Part shown: in pieces, positions 34,015-43,248 of the stretch
How positions within the stretch are numbered: position 1 is the first letter of the stretch
Layout: every line of letters starts with the position of its first letter
NCBI RefSeq assembly: GCF_000260415.1
Contig: NZ_BACP01000056.1
Span: forward strand, 1 to 64,000
Origin: Liquorilactobacillus mali KCTC 3596 = DSM 20444
GTDB lineage: Bacteria; Bacillota; Bacilli; Lactobacillales; Lactobacillaceae
Length of the DNA stretch: 64,000 bases
Direction of reading: 5' to 3'
Made by a program: the position numbers and the translations under genes
The notes under the pieces: model-generated
Told to the model about the DNA's origin: nothing
Seen by the model: the letters and a program-made list of their open reading frames with translations, nothing else
The model's database searches: none

Positions 34015-35394
34015 TTAACTTTGATTATTAGGGTGAGTCTTCCAAAATATCACTGACATAATAATCAAGAAGATAGCACCAACTATTACTGAAATTCTGG
34101 TTTCTGGATTGAAGAACATAAATAATAAAGTTAGAAATAATGCAAAAAGAGCAAAATAACTGCTAAATGGATATAAAGGTAGTTTGAAAGGATGATCTGC
34201 TAATTCATTCTTTTTTATTTTGCGGAATTTTAACTGGCTAAATAAAATTACAAACCACGGCACCATTCCTGGGAGAACACTTGAACTATAGACTAAGACA
34301 AAAATATTAGAACTACTTTTAACAAAATAAGGTAAAACTTCATTTAGTATTAAACCAAGTAGAATTCCAAGAGAAATTGTCAAAACCGGTAAGACAGGTA
34401 CGCCCTTTGATGATAACTTTGTAAACTTAGCATTGATTTCCTTCTTTAAACCAAGTGTATAAATCATACGACTCGAACTAAATATTCCTGAGTTGCAACC
34501 TGACATTGCAGCTGTTACAAGTACGAAGTTAATGATAGCGGCAGCGGCAGAAATTCCAACGCGCGAGAATGTCTCAACGAACGGGGAGCCAACCTTAGCT
34601 AACTGATTCCAAGGATAGATTGTAACAATAATGAAAATTGAACCAATATAAAATAACAAGATGCGGGCGACAATAGATTTAATTGATTTAATAACCGTAA
34701 CTTGTGGGTCCTTAGCTTCGCCAGCCGTAATTCCAATAACTTCGATTCCTTGATATGAGGCAATTACAATTGAAAGTGCGAAGATAAAGCCTTTAAAACC
34801 ACCCGTAAAAAACCCGCCATGAGACCACAGATTAGAGAAACCGATTGGGTGCCAATTATTTCCTAAGCCTAATAGAATTACGAGTGCCCCTAAAATTAGC
34901 ATGAAGATAATAGTTAAAACTTTAATTAATGCAAACCAAAATTCGAGCTCGCCGTATGCTTTAACAGAGACAAGGTTCGCTATGCAAAGCGTAATAATAA
35001 CAATTGTTCCCGAAATCCAATCGGGCAGATTCGGCCACCAATAATTTAAATACTGACCAACAGCAATTACCTCACTAATACCGACTACCAGATATTGAAA
35101 AATGTTACTCCAAGCGGTGAGATAACCAGCAAGTGGATGAATATATTCCGAGGCATACTTTGCAAAGGAACCTGTTGAGGGATCAACATAAAGCATTTCG
35201 CCCAGTGCACGCATTACTATATATAGCACTAGTCCTGCTAAACCATAAGCCAATAAAACAGATGGACCAGTCCATTTGATTGTAGCAGCAGAACCCATAA
35301 AGAGTCCGACCCCGATTGTACCGCCTAAAGCAATCATCTGCATTTGGCGTGAAGATAAAGCCCGATTTAATTCCTTGTTGCTTTTTTTCACCAT
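34015..35394 (-). CDS. Amino acid permease (AAT/APC family)
   Basis: A 459-residue, twelve-helix amino acid/proton symporter. The APC signature is clear: IALGGTIGVGLFMGSA at the N-terminus, RALGEMLYVDPSTGSFAKYA, and [18 protein letters not shown] in helix 6. Substrate is undefined; relatives carry aromatic, branched or small amino acids. The ATG at 35394 has AGAGGAG five bases upstream; the longer frame to 35445 would run through a terminator-like hairpin and is rejected. The hairpin at 35407-35454 sits immediately before the ribosome site and may act as an attenuator. Confidence 0.88.
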   Translation of the reverse strand: MVKKSNKELNRALSSRQMQMIALGGTIGVGLFMGSAATIKWTGPSVLLAYGLAGLVLYIVMRALGEMLYVDPSTGSFAKYASEYIHPLAGYLTAWSNIFQYLVVGISEVIAVGQYLNYWWPNLPDWISGTIVIITLCIANLVSVKAYGELEFWFALIKVLTIIFMLILGALVILLGLGNNWHPIGFSNLWSHGGFFTGGFKGFIFALSIVIASYQGIEVIGITAGEAKDPQVTVIKSIKSIVARILLFYIGSIFIIVTIYPWNQLAKVGSPFVETFSRVGISAAAAIINFVLVTAAMSGCNSGIFSSSRMIYTLGLKKEINAKFTKLSSKGVPVLPVLTISLGILLGLILNEVLPYFVKSSSNIFVLVYSSSVLPGMVPWFVILFSQLKFRKIKKNELADHPFKLPLYPFSSYFALFALFLTLLFMFFNPETRISVIVGAIFLIIMSVIFWKTHPNNQS

Positions 35395-35406
35395 GTACAC
35401 TCCTCT

Positions 35407-35454
35407 GACAGAAAAAAAGACTGTGACAAAACGATTTTTTGTCACAGTTTTTCT
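35407..35454. promoter_or_regulatory. Terminator-like hairpin in the permease leader
   Basis: ACTGTGACAAAA and TTTTGTCACAGT form a strong stem. Read on the minus strand it is followed by CTTTTTTT and then directly by the permease ribosome site. It could be an attenuator or simply a repeat-type terminator. Bases 35455-35817 show only AT-rich intergenic sequence with no gene. Confidence 0.55.
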
Positions 35455-35817
35455 GCTAATTTACGCAATAAATGCATTTTGTTCATTAACTAACTCTTTG
35501 TGACTAACAAAAAATTGACCACACTAAATAATTGCAAGACTAATAAGTTATAAAAAGTAATTAAAATTTGATATCTTTTAAAAGAACCAAAAATGAATAA
35601 TTCTCATAATAAATTAATAAATCAATTTTAACCTATTTGCTTTAAAAATACAATGCTGTAAAAAACTTTGATTTTTTAATTATTTACTATATAAAACACT
35701 CTTTTTATAATATAGAATGAATGACGTTGAATGTTTATACTACTTGACAAGCAGGCTCAAAATGTTACTTTTGAATAGTAATTCAATAAGATTAATTAAA
35801 ATTTATGGAGAATTAAG

Positions 35818-37314
35818 ATGACAGACAAAAGGAAACTTACATTAATGAGTGTGATGCTCATGATATTTACTTCTACATTTTCGTTTGATAATACGTCAAT
35901 CGCATACTACACCATGGGGGATGCTGGAATTATATGGTACATTCTAGCTGCCCTTTTCTTTTTTGTTCCCTCAACACTGATGTTTTCAGAATTTGGTGTT
36001 GCAATGCGTGATGAACCAGGGGGGGTCTTTACATGGTTAGAAAAGTCTTTAGGTCTGAAATGGGCGTTTATCGGTGGTTTTATATGGATTGCATCTTGGA
36101 TAATCCTGACTGTTTCAACAGTTTCTAAAATCTGGATAATGCTATCCACAACGATCAGCGGTACTGATAAAACAGGACAATGGCATATTTTGGGCTTGAA
36201 TTCAACAGAGACAATCGGTTTTATTAGTATATTATTTATCATAGTTGTAACAGCTATTTCTGTGAGAGGCTTAGATAAAGTATCTAGTTTAGCAGCTGCT
36301 GGAGGAGTAGCTGCGGTTATTTTGGCATTATTTTTTATAGGTGCAAGTCTTTTTTTTCTTGTTCTGAATGGCTTCAAATTGGCAGAACCAATTAGTTTTC
36401 CCAAAAGTTTCATTGAATCGCCACGACCAAGTTATCAATCAACTAGTCAAATGATTTCTTTTCTAATTTATGCTGTTTATGCATACGCCGGGATTGAAGC
36501 ATTGGGTGGTATTTCGGATAAAATGAAAAATGCAAGAAAGAATTTTCCAATTGCACTGGGGATCAGTGCGTTGTTGATTGCATCAGCTTATGCAGTTATT
36601 ATCTTTCTGTGGAGTGCCTCGGCAAATTGGCATGAAGTATTTCAAAAGAACGGTGTGAATTTGGGTAACACGACATATATTTTGATGAGTAACCTAGGAT
36701 ATAGTATTGGTAATACGCTTGGACTATCGGCTAGTCGATCTGAATCGTTAAGTTTCTTCTTTGCTCGCTTTGGATCTTTTACGATGTTATTGAGTTATCT
36801 AGGATCTTTTTTTGTAATTGTTTATATGCCAATAAAGTCATTTATCTTGGGAACCCCAAAAAAATTATGGCCAAAGTCACTTCCAGCACTCAATCGCTTT
36901 GGAATGCCGAGTAATGCTATGTGGTGGCAAGCACTGATTGTTTGTATACTGATTGCATTGACTTCGTTTGGAAATAATTCTGCAAAAGCTTTTTACGAGA
37001 TCTTAACATTAATGGATAACGTTTCATCTACCTTGCCATATTTATTCTTAGTGAGTGCTTTTATTTTCTTTAAGCACAATCAAAAAATTGTGAAACCCTA
37101 TGAGATTTTTAAGGTGAAATGGAAGTATGTGACTATAGTTATTGCGGTTAATCTCATTCTTTTAATGGGGGTTGGTTCGACAATGGTTGATGCAATTTCA
37201 ACTAAAAATTATTTGAATCTCTTTTTGGAATTAGTTGGACCAGTTTTATTTGGAGTTATTGGTTATTGGCTTTATGTACTGTACGAAAGACGTACAAAAA
37301 AATTGGGAAAATAA
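35818..37314 (+). CDS. Amino acid transporter, glutamate/GABA antiporter family (YjeM-like)
   Basis: A 498-residue APC-superfamily transporter with about twelve helices. The helix-1 region (STFSFDNTSIAYYTMGDAG) and FSEFGVAMRDEPGGVFTWLE, then YAVYAYAGIEALGG in helix 6, place it in the GadC/YjeM group. Its substrate is unknown; no decarboxylase gene is adjacent, so an acid-resistance antiporter role is not supported by context. TGGAGAATTAAG precedes the ATG. It ends shortly before the promoter of a Met T-box operon. Confidence 0.85.
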   Translation: MTDKRKLTLMSVMLMIFTSTFSFDNTSIAYYTMGDAGIIWYILAALFFFVPSTLMFSEFGVAMRDEPGGVFTWLEKSLGLKWAFIGGFIWIASWIILTVSTVSKIWIMLSTTISGTDKTGQWHILGLNSTETIGFISILFIIVVTAISVRGLDKVSSLAAAGGVAAVILALFFIGASLFFLVLNGFKLAEPISFPKSFIESPRPSYQSTSQMISFLIYAVYAYAGIEALGGISDKMKNARKNFPIALGISALLIASAYAVIIFLWSASANWHEVFQKNGVNLGNTTYILMSNLGYSIGNTLGLSASRSESLSFFFARFGSFTMLLSYLGSFFVIVYMPIKSFILGTPKKLWPKSLPALNRFGMPSNAMWWQALIVCILIALTSFGNNSAKAFYEILTLMDNVSSTLPYLFLVSAFIFFKHNQKIVKPYEIFKVKWKYVTIVIAVNLILLMGVGSTMVDAISTKNYLNLFLELVGPVLFGVIGYWLYVLYERRTKKLGK

Positions 37315-37327
37315 TTTATTTTTTGGG

Positions 37328-37356
37328 TTGACATATAGATTATGAAGTATTAGAAT
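37328..37356 (+). promoter_or_regulatory. Promoter of the methionine synthase operon
   Basis: TTGACA, 17 bases, TAGAAT; it drives the T-box leader that follows. Confidence 0.75.
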
Positions 37357-37361
37357 TCCAT

Positions 37362-37645
37362 TAAGCTATTAGAACGATATGAATAATCTTGTGAGAAGAA
37401 GAGTAGCTGATTGTGATTTTTTACAGAAAGTCTGTCGCCGCTGAGAGCAGATATTAATTAGGTTAGTGAAGATGAGCTTTGAGATAGAGATATTTGGTAG
37501 ATTGCTAAATATTCGGTAGGAACCGTTAACTTCCCAGGCATAGTATCTATTATGTGCTGATGAGACACTTTTTAAGTGTGAACAAGGGTGGTATAGCGCT
37601 AATTCGCCCCTTACCTGTTTTATGAGACGGGTAGGGGGCTTTTTT
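37362..37645 (+). ncRNA. T-box riboswitch, Met specific
   Basis: Stem I contains the GAGAAGAAGAG and CTGAGAG elements. The specifier is ATG at 37472-37474 (GTGAAG-ATG-AGC), reading tRNA-Met. The T-box sequence AAGGGTGGTATAGCG (37584-37598) binds the uncharged tRNA acceptor end. A GC-rich terminator (GCCCCTTACC with GGGTAGGGGGC plus T6) closes the leader. Low charged tRNA-Met should allow readthrough into the methionine genes. Confidence 0.92.
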
Positions 37646-37711
37646 GTTGTTTTAATAGTCTGAGCTGTTGTCAAGTACTGGTTTTAAGTCAATGAAAGGT
37701 GGATTTTAATT

Positions 37712-38842
37712 ATGGTTAATTCAACAGTTACAAAATTACATTATGATATTGTGGGTAGCTTTTTGAGACCTGATGAGTTAAAGAAAGCCCGTGAGGATTT
37801 TCATAGCAAGAAAATTACTGCAGAAGAATTACAAAAAGTTGAGAATGATTTGATTAGTAGGTTGGTTGAAAAAGAAAAAGAAAGTGGCCTGAAAATTGTA
37901 ACAGATGGTGAATTCAGAAGAAGTTATTGGCACCTAGATACATTTTGGGGTTTTGAGGGAATCGAACATGTTAAACCTAGTCATGGATATTTATTCCATG
38001 ATGAGGAAACCAGAGCTGATTCTGCAAGGGTCGTTGGCAAAATAAAATTTAAGGAAGATCATCCAGATTTATTAGCTTACAAGTTTCTAGCAAAGTTAGT
38101 TGAAAATGACAGTGAGATAACTGCACGACAAAGTATTCCAGCACCTGCTCAATTTTATTCAGAACTTGTTAGGGATGAGGCAAATACTGAAGCTTTAAGA
38201 AAGGTTTATCAAGATGATGATGAATTGATTGCCGACATTGGTACAGCATATCATGAATTAATCCTTGCATTATATGAAGCAGGTTGCCGGGATATTAAGT
38301 TAGATGATTGTACATGGGGAATGGTTGTTGATAACAATTATTGGGCCACTCGTGCAAGCGAAGGATTAGACCGGCAAGAAATCCAAAAAGTATATCTGAA
38401 AGTTAATAATGCAGCATTGGTAGATCTTCCAGATGATTTAAGGATCAGTACTCACGTCTGTCGCGGAAATTATCATTCGACATGGGCGGCTTCAGGTGGA
38501 TATGCACCAGTAGCTGATTATCTTTTTGCAAAAGAAAACGTTTCTGCATTTTATCTTGAATTCGATGATAATCGTTCGGGTGACTTTGCACCATTAACCA
38601 AGGTTCCAGAAGGAAAAGATGTTGTCTTAGGATTAGTGACAAGCAAACATCCAGAGCTTGAATCACCAGAGTCTCTGATTGCTAGAGTGAACGAGGCCAC
38701 ACAGTATGTTCCATTAGAACACTTGCAATTAAGTACACAATGCGGATTTGCTTCAACTGAAGAGGGAAATAAGTTATCACCAGAGCAGCAATGGGCAAAA
38801 ATCAAATTGGTAATTGACACGTCAAAGCAGATTTGGAAATAA
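37712..38842 (+). CDS. MetE-like methionine synthase, short form (YxjG/YxjH type)
   Basis: A 376-residue protein equal to the catalytic C-terminal barrel of cobalamin-independent methionine synthase, lacking the N-terminal half of full MetE. It would methylate homocysteine to methionine. Zinc ligands appear in STHVCRGNYHS (His, Cys) and STQCGFAST (Cys); VTDGEFRRSYWHLD and DDCTWGM match the family. The methyl donor for such short forms is not fixed by sequence. It is the first gene behind a Met T-box and is followed by O-acetylhomoserine sulfhydrylase, so the operon makes methionine from homoserine ester and sulfide. Confidence 0.88.
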   Translation: MVNSTVTKLHYDIVGSFLRPDELKKAREDFHSKKITAEELQKVENDLISRLVEKEKESGLKIVTDGEFRRSYWHLDTFWGFEGIEHVKPSHGYLFHDEETRADSARVVGKIKFKEDHPDLLAYKFLAKLVENDSEITARQSIPAPAQFYSELVRDEANTEALRKVYQDDDELIADIGTAYHELILALYEAGCRDIKLDDCTWGMVVDNNYWATRASEGLDRQEIQKVYLKVNNAALVDLPDDLRISTHVCRGNYHSTWAASGGYAPVADYLFAKENVSAFYLEFDDNRSGDFAPLTKVPEGKDVVLGLVTSKHPELESPESLIARVNEATQYVPLEHLQLSTQCGFASTEEGNKLSPEQQWAKIKLVIDTSKQIWK

Positions 38843-38943
38843 AAATGTAGATTTAAAATAAAAGCCGATTAGTATCCAGTGATGAAGTTTAGTATATCGT
38901 AGTTTTTAAAAGCAAACATGAATAAAAATAGGAGGAACTTATT

Positions 38944-40224
38944 ATGACAAAAGAACAATTGCATTTTGAAACATTGCAGGTACATGCTGGACAAAAGGTT
39001 GATGAAACTGGAGCTCGTGCCGTTCCGATATATCAGACAACATCATATGTATTTAAAGATGCGGCACAGGCGGCTGCACGTTTTGCTCTTCAAGATCCTG
39101 GTAATATCTATAGTCGCTTGACCAATCCGACAACAGCAGTTGTTGATGAACGTATCGCAGAGTTGGAACATGGAACCGGTGGAGTGACACTAGCAACAGG
39201 TGCAGCAGCGATTACGGCGGCAATTACCAATGTTGCTGGGCAAGGTGATGAGATTATTTCAGCAAGTACAATTTATGGCGGAACTTATAATTTATTTAAT
39301 GTAACCCTGCCTAAGTTAGGGATTAAGACGCACTTTGTAGATTCAGATGATCCGAATAATTTTGCTGAAAAAATAAATGAGCATACAAAAGTAATTTATG
39401 TTGAAACAATCGGTAACCCAGATATTAACCTGATTGACCTTGAAGCAATTGCAAAGATTGCCCATGAACATGGAATTTTGGTTATTTCTGATAACACGTT
39501 TGCTTCACCATACTTGTATCGACCACTCGATCATGGAGCGGATATCGTAGTTGAGTCCGCAACCAAGTTCATCGGCGGACATGGAACTGCAATGGGCGGA
39601 ACAATTGTAGAAAATGACAAATTCGATTATCAAAAGAGTGGACGATATCCAGAATTTACGACACCAGATCCTCAGTATAATGGATTAATTTTTGCTAATT
39701 TAGCTGGTGGAGCATTTACGACAAAGGTTCGTGCCGAAGGGTTACGTGATACTGGAGCAGCCATAAGCCCATTTAATTCTTTCTTACTACTTCAAGGACT
39801 AGAAACATTATCACTGAGAGTAGAACGTCATGTTGAAAATACAAGAAAAGTTATTGAATTTTTGCAAGCACATCCGAAAGTATCCTGGATTAAGTATCCT
39901 GAATTAGCAGATAATAAATATAAAGAATTAGCGAAGCGAGATTTTCCGAATGGAGTGGGCTCTATCTTTACTTTAGGATTAACAGGTGGAGAAAAAGCAG
40001 GAAAAGCATTAATTGAGAATCTCGAAATTTTTTCATTGCTGGCAAATGTAGGAGATGCAAAGTCATTAATCATTCATCCAGCATCGACAACACATGCACA
40101 GTTGAATGAAGATGAATTATTACAGGCAGGAATTACGCCAGATTTGATTAGAATTTCAATCGGAATTGAAAATGCCGAAGATTTAATTGCAGATCTTAAA
40201 CAAGCACTAGACAAGATTGAGTAA
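38944..40224 (+). CDS. metY: O-acetylhomoserine sulfhydrylase
   Basis: A 426-residue PLP enzyme of the Cys/Met metabolism family that makes homocysteine from O-acetylhomoserine and sulfide. Residues [20 protein letters not shown] and the PLP lysine motif [17 protein letters not shown] are canonical; the length and the [16 protein letters not shown] insertion fit MetY rather than MetB/MetC. AGGAGGA precedes the ATG. It sits 101 bases after the methionine synthase gene with no terminator between, so it shares the Met T-box. Confidence 0.92.
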   Translation: MTKEQLHFETLQVHAGQKVDETGARAVPIYQTTSYVFKDAAQAAARFALQDPGNIYSRLTNPTTAVVDERIAELEHGTGGVTLATGAAAITAAITNVAGQGDEIISASTIYGGTYNLFNVTLPKLGIKTHFVDSDDPNNFAEKINEHTKVIYVETIGNPDINLIDLEAIAKIAHEHGILVISDNTFASPYLYRPLDHGADIVVESATKFIGGHGTAMGGTIVENDKFDYQKSGRYPEFTTPDPQYNGLIFANLAGGAFTTKVRAEGLRDTGAAISPFNSFLLLQGLETLSLRVERHVENTRKVIEFLQAHPKVSWIKYPELADNKYKELAKRDFPNGVGSIFTLGLTGGEKAGKALIENLEIFSLLANVGDAKSLIIHPASTTHAQLNEDELLQAGITPDLIRISIGIENAEDLIADLKQALDKIE

Positions 40225-40251
40225 TACTCAAGAGAGTGAAAGGCGGAAAAG

Positions 40252-40959
40252 GTGAATGATCAATTAACAAGAAAGCGGGCAGTTATCGAGACGATGCCTA
40301 CAGTTCTTGGATATGTTGGGATCGGAATAACTGTTGGAATCGTCGGCAGAGCCTCTGGATTGACAGTATTAGAAGTCTTATTGATGTCAATGATTACGTA
40401 TGGCGGATCAGTTCAATTTGTTATAATTAGTATGATTATTAGACATAGTGAGTTACTGCCAATTATTTTGGCAACTTTCCTAGTAAATGCAAGAATGATT
40501 CTGATCAGTATGTCAGTTGCACCTTATTTGGAGCAAGAGTCAGTTTTAAAAAATATATTATTGGGGACACTGCTGACTGACGAAACATACGTATTGAGTA
40601 TGAATAAAATTAATTATACAAAAAAAAGATTGAATTTCGAATGGCTTAATATAAGTAATCTGATAGCATATTTTACGTGGGCAATTGCATCATTTACTGG
40701 AGCTTTGATAGGTGATTATGTAGGAACACCAAAGAAATTCGGTTTGGACTTTGCGTTAGTTGCAATGTTCATTGGTCTATTGTATCTGCAAATCATCAGT
40801 GAAAGAGAAATCAAGATGATGTTGCAATTATTGGTTGTTTTATTCACATTACTTGCAATATATATTGGATTGATTTTTATTCCTGCAAATATACTAATTT
40901 TGTTAGCAACAATTTTAGGCTGTTCCTTTGGAGTGATAATGAAAAATGTATTCTTTTAA
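40252..40959 (+). CDS. azlC: AzlC-like branched-chain amino acid exporter, large subunit
   Basis: A 235-residue polytopic membrane protein of the AzlC family. Family text: MPTVLGYVGIGITVGIVGRA, YGGSVQFVIISMI, FLVNARMILISMS. AzlC and AzlD form an exporter for branched-chain amino acids and related compounds. The start is GTG at 40252 behind AAAGGCGG. It lies 27 bases after metY, within the methionine operon, so export of methionine or an intermediate is possible but unproven. Confidence 0.88.
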   Translation: MNDQLTRKRAVIETMPTVLGYVGIGITVGIVGRASGLTVLEVLLMSMITYGGSVQFVIISMIIRHSELLPIILATFLVNARMILISMSVAPYLEQESVLKNILLGTLLTDETYVLSMNKINYTKKRLNFEWLNISNLIAYFTWAIASFTGALIGDYVGTPKKFGLDFALVAMFIGLLYLQIISEREIKMMLQLLVVLFTLLAIYIGLIFIPANILILLATILGCSFGVIMKNVFF

Positions 40960-41275
40960 TTATGTGTTTACGATTATTATATCTTCTGGGTTTGTAGTTT
41001 GGTTATCTAAAGTTTTTCCTTTGGTGATTTTAAAAAAATATAAGTTGAATGAAAAAGCGGTGAGCTTTTTGAGTTTTGTTCCAATCACAATAATGTCTGC
41101 TCTCTGGTTTGAAAGTTTATTTGTTCAGCATCTAGGTCAGCTACCAGGTTTAGATATTGAGAATTTAGTGGCATCAGTTCCAACAATCCTGAGTGCGATA
41201 TTAACCAGAAGCCTCTTGGTAATTGTAGTTGTTGGAATTATCTCCTTAGCTCTTATTAGAGTGATTGGAATATAG
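40946..41275 (+). CDS. azlD: AzlD-like exporter, small subunit
   Basis: A 109-residue membrane protein of the AzlD family with about four helices (ends in LTRSLLVIVVVGIISLALIR). It overlaps azlC by 14 bases, a coupled pair typical for this two-part exporter. Confidence 0.82.
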   Translation: MYSFNYVFTIIISSGFVVWLSKVFPLVILKKYKLNEKAVSFLSFVPITIMSALWFESLFVQHLGQLPGLDIENLVASVPTILSAILTRSLLVIVVVGIISLALIRVIGI

Positions 41276-41300
41276 ATTTTGAAGTAACAAATAATGATAA

Positions 41301-41393
41301 AAAAAGAGCCGCGGTAATTGTTTGATGAACTCTGGAATTAGATCAAAAATCTGATTTTAGAGAATCATTACATTTTATCGCGGTTCTTTTTAT
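41301..41393. terminator. Long bidirectional hairpin between convergent operons
   Basis: AAAAAGAGCCGCGGTAA pairs with TTATCGCGGTTCTTTTT around an inner, partly self-complementary region with a TCAAAAATCTGATTTT core. Confidence 0.75.
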
Positions 41394-41403
41394 TTTATTT
41401 CGA

Positions 41404-43248
41404 CTAATCAACTGGAACAGTAAATTGACTATTGTATAAGTCGGCATAAAATCCATTTTGTTTCATTAATGAGTCATGATTTCCAGTTTCAACAATTGAG
41501 CCATGATTCATTACTAGTATATTATCTGCATCACGAATTGTAGAAAGACGATGGGCAACTACAAAGCTAGTACGATTATCGAGTAAGCGTCCCATTGCTT
41601 TTTGAATAAGGATTTCGGTTCTAGTATCAACTGAGCTGGTTGCTTCGTCCAAAATTAGGATATCCGGATTTGCTAAGAAAGCACGTGCAATTGTTAGGAG
41701 TTGGCGCTGTCCTTGTGATATATTCGAAGCTTCTTCATTCAAAATTGTTTGGTAGCCATTAGGTAATTGTCGAATGAATGTATCAGCATGGGCAGCTTTA
41801 GCAGCTTGATAGATTTCTTTTTCTGAAGCATTTTCACGTCCGTATTTGATATTATCGTAAATCGAACCGGTGAAGAGCCAAGTGTCTTGCAAAACCATTG
41901 CAAAATGTGAGCGGACTTGTTCACGCGTTAGGTTTCTAGTATCACGGCCATCAATTTTAAGTGAACCGCCTTTAATGTCATAAAAGCGCTCGAGCAAATT
42001 GATCAAAGTAGTTTTACCGGCTCCTGTAGGACCTACAATAGCAACCTTTTCACCGGATTTAACTGTAAGATTCATATCCTTAATTAGAATTTCGCTGTTA
42101 TTGTAACCAAAAGCGACATGTCCAAATTTAATTTTTGCGGTATTTTGTGATTCATCTGCTACAGCAACACTAGTATTTTGCATTTCTTCTTCATCCAATA
42201 CTTGAAAAATACGCTCAGCAGATGCAACCGTGGCCTGAATAGTGTTGGCCAAATTGGCAAGCTGTGTAATTGGTTGAGTAAATTGGTTGACATATTGCAA
42301 GAAAGCCTGAATATTCCCTAGTGTAATTTGACCATTTGCGACTTTTAAACCACCAACAACAGCAACAAAGACATAGCCAATGTTAGAAACAAAGTTCATG
42401 AGCGGCATAATCAGACCAGAGATGAATTGAGCTTTCCAGGAAGAACGATAGTAGGTGTTGTTTTGCTCTTTAAATGTCTTGATACTTGATTTTTCTTTGT
42501 TGAATGTTTTAACAACAGCATGACCCGAAAAACTTTCTTCGATTTGATCATTAAGCAACCCTAGGCTCTTTTGCTGCGCCGCAAAATACTTCTGAGAACG
42601 TGGAGCTACCAGTGAAATAACAAGTATACCAAGTGGAACTGTAATACAGGCAATTAAGGTCATTTCCCAACTGATTGAAAGCATCATGAACAAGACACCA
42701 ACAAAAGTTACCGCACTCGTGACAATCTGTGCGAGGCTTTGTTGCAGTGTCCCAGCAATATTATCCATATCGTTAATTGCACGAGACATGATATCACCAT
42801 TTGAATGAGTATCGTAATATACGATTGGAAGCCGTTGTAGTTTTGACTTAAGGTCTTGACGAAGGCGGAAAACGATTTTTTGTGAGACATTAGCCATAAT
42901 CAATTGCTGGAAAAAAGATAGAGAAGCTGAAAGAACATACATGACACCGACAGTCAGCAAAATATTTTTAATTTTTGTAAAGTTGATAGGAAGCGAGTTG
43001 AGCTGTTGCCCAGCTTTCATTTCTTTATATCCTTTTAGGAAACCATTATAAATAGTAGTAGTTGCTTCACCTAAAATTTTGGGTGAAAGAATTTGGAATA
43101 TTACAGAACCGATGGCGAATGCAACAACAATGAATAAGAACCATTTCCATGGTGCCATATACTTACACAAACGCCATGTTGTTTGCCAAAAATTTTTGGG
43201 CTTTTCTGTTACTTTACCTATGTTACTTGCAGGTCCGTGATTAGCCAT
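41404..43248 (-). CDS. ABC exporter half-transporter (permease + ATPase), canonical site subunit
   Basis: A 614-residue type IV ABC exporter with six N-terminal helices and a C-terminal nucleotide-binding domain. Walker A GPTGAGKTTLINLL, Walker B ILILDEATSSVD with catalytic Glu, and the H-loop VVAHRLST are intact; the signature is degenerate (ISQGQRQ instead of LSGGQ). This pattern, with the complementary defects in the preceding gene, indicates a heterodimeric multidrug exporter (LmrCD/BmrCD type). Its start codon overlaps the stop of the partner gene by one base. Confidence 0.9.
   Translation of the reverse strand: MANHGPASNIGKVTEKPKNFWQTTWRLCKYMAPWKWFLFIVVAFAIGSVIFQILSPKILGEATTTIYNGFLKGYKEMKAGQQLNSLPINFTKIKNILLTVGVMYVLSASLSFFQQLIMANVSQKIVFRLRQDLKSKLQRLPIVYYDTHSNGDIMSRAINDMDNIAGTLQQSLAQIVTSAVTFVGVLFMMLSISWEMTLIACITVPLGILVISLVAPRSQKYFAAQQKSLGLLNDQIEESFSGHAVVKTFNKEKSSIKTFKEQNNTYYRSSWKAQFISGLIMPLMNFVSNIGYVFVAVVGGLKVANGQITLGNIQAFLQYVNQFTQPITQLANLANTIQATVASAERIFQVLDEEEMQNTSVAVADESQNTAKIKFGHVAFGYNNSEILIKDMNLTVKSGEKVAIVGPTGAGKTTLINLLERFYDIKGGSLKIDGRDTRNLTREQVRSHFAMVLQDTWLFTGSIYDNIKYGRENASEKEIYQAAKAAHADTFIRQLPNGYQTILNEEASNISQGQRQLLTIARAFLANPDILILDEATSSVDTRTEILIQKAMGRLLDNRTSFVVAHRLSTIRDADNILVMNHGSIVETGNHDSLMKQNGFYADLYNSQFTVPVD

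Noticed and set aside
37362-37645. SAM or S-box riboswitch before the methionine genes
   Set aside because: The GGGTGGTA...GCG T-box sequence and stem I motifs identify a T-box; S-box features are absent.
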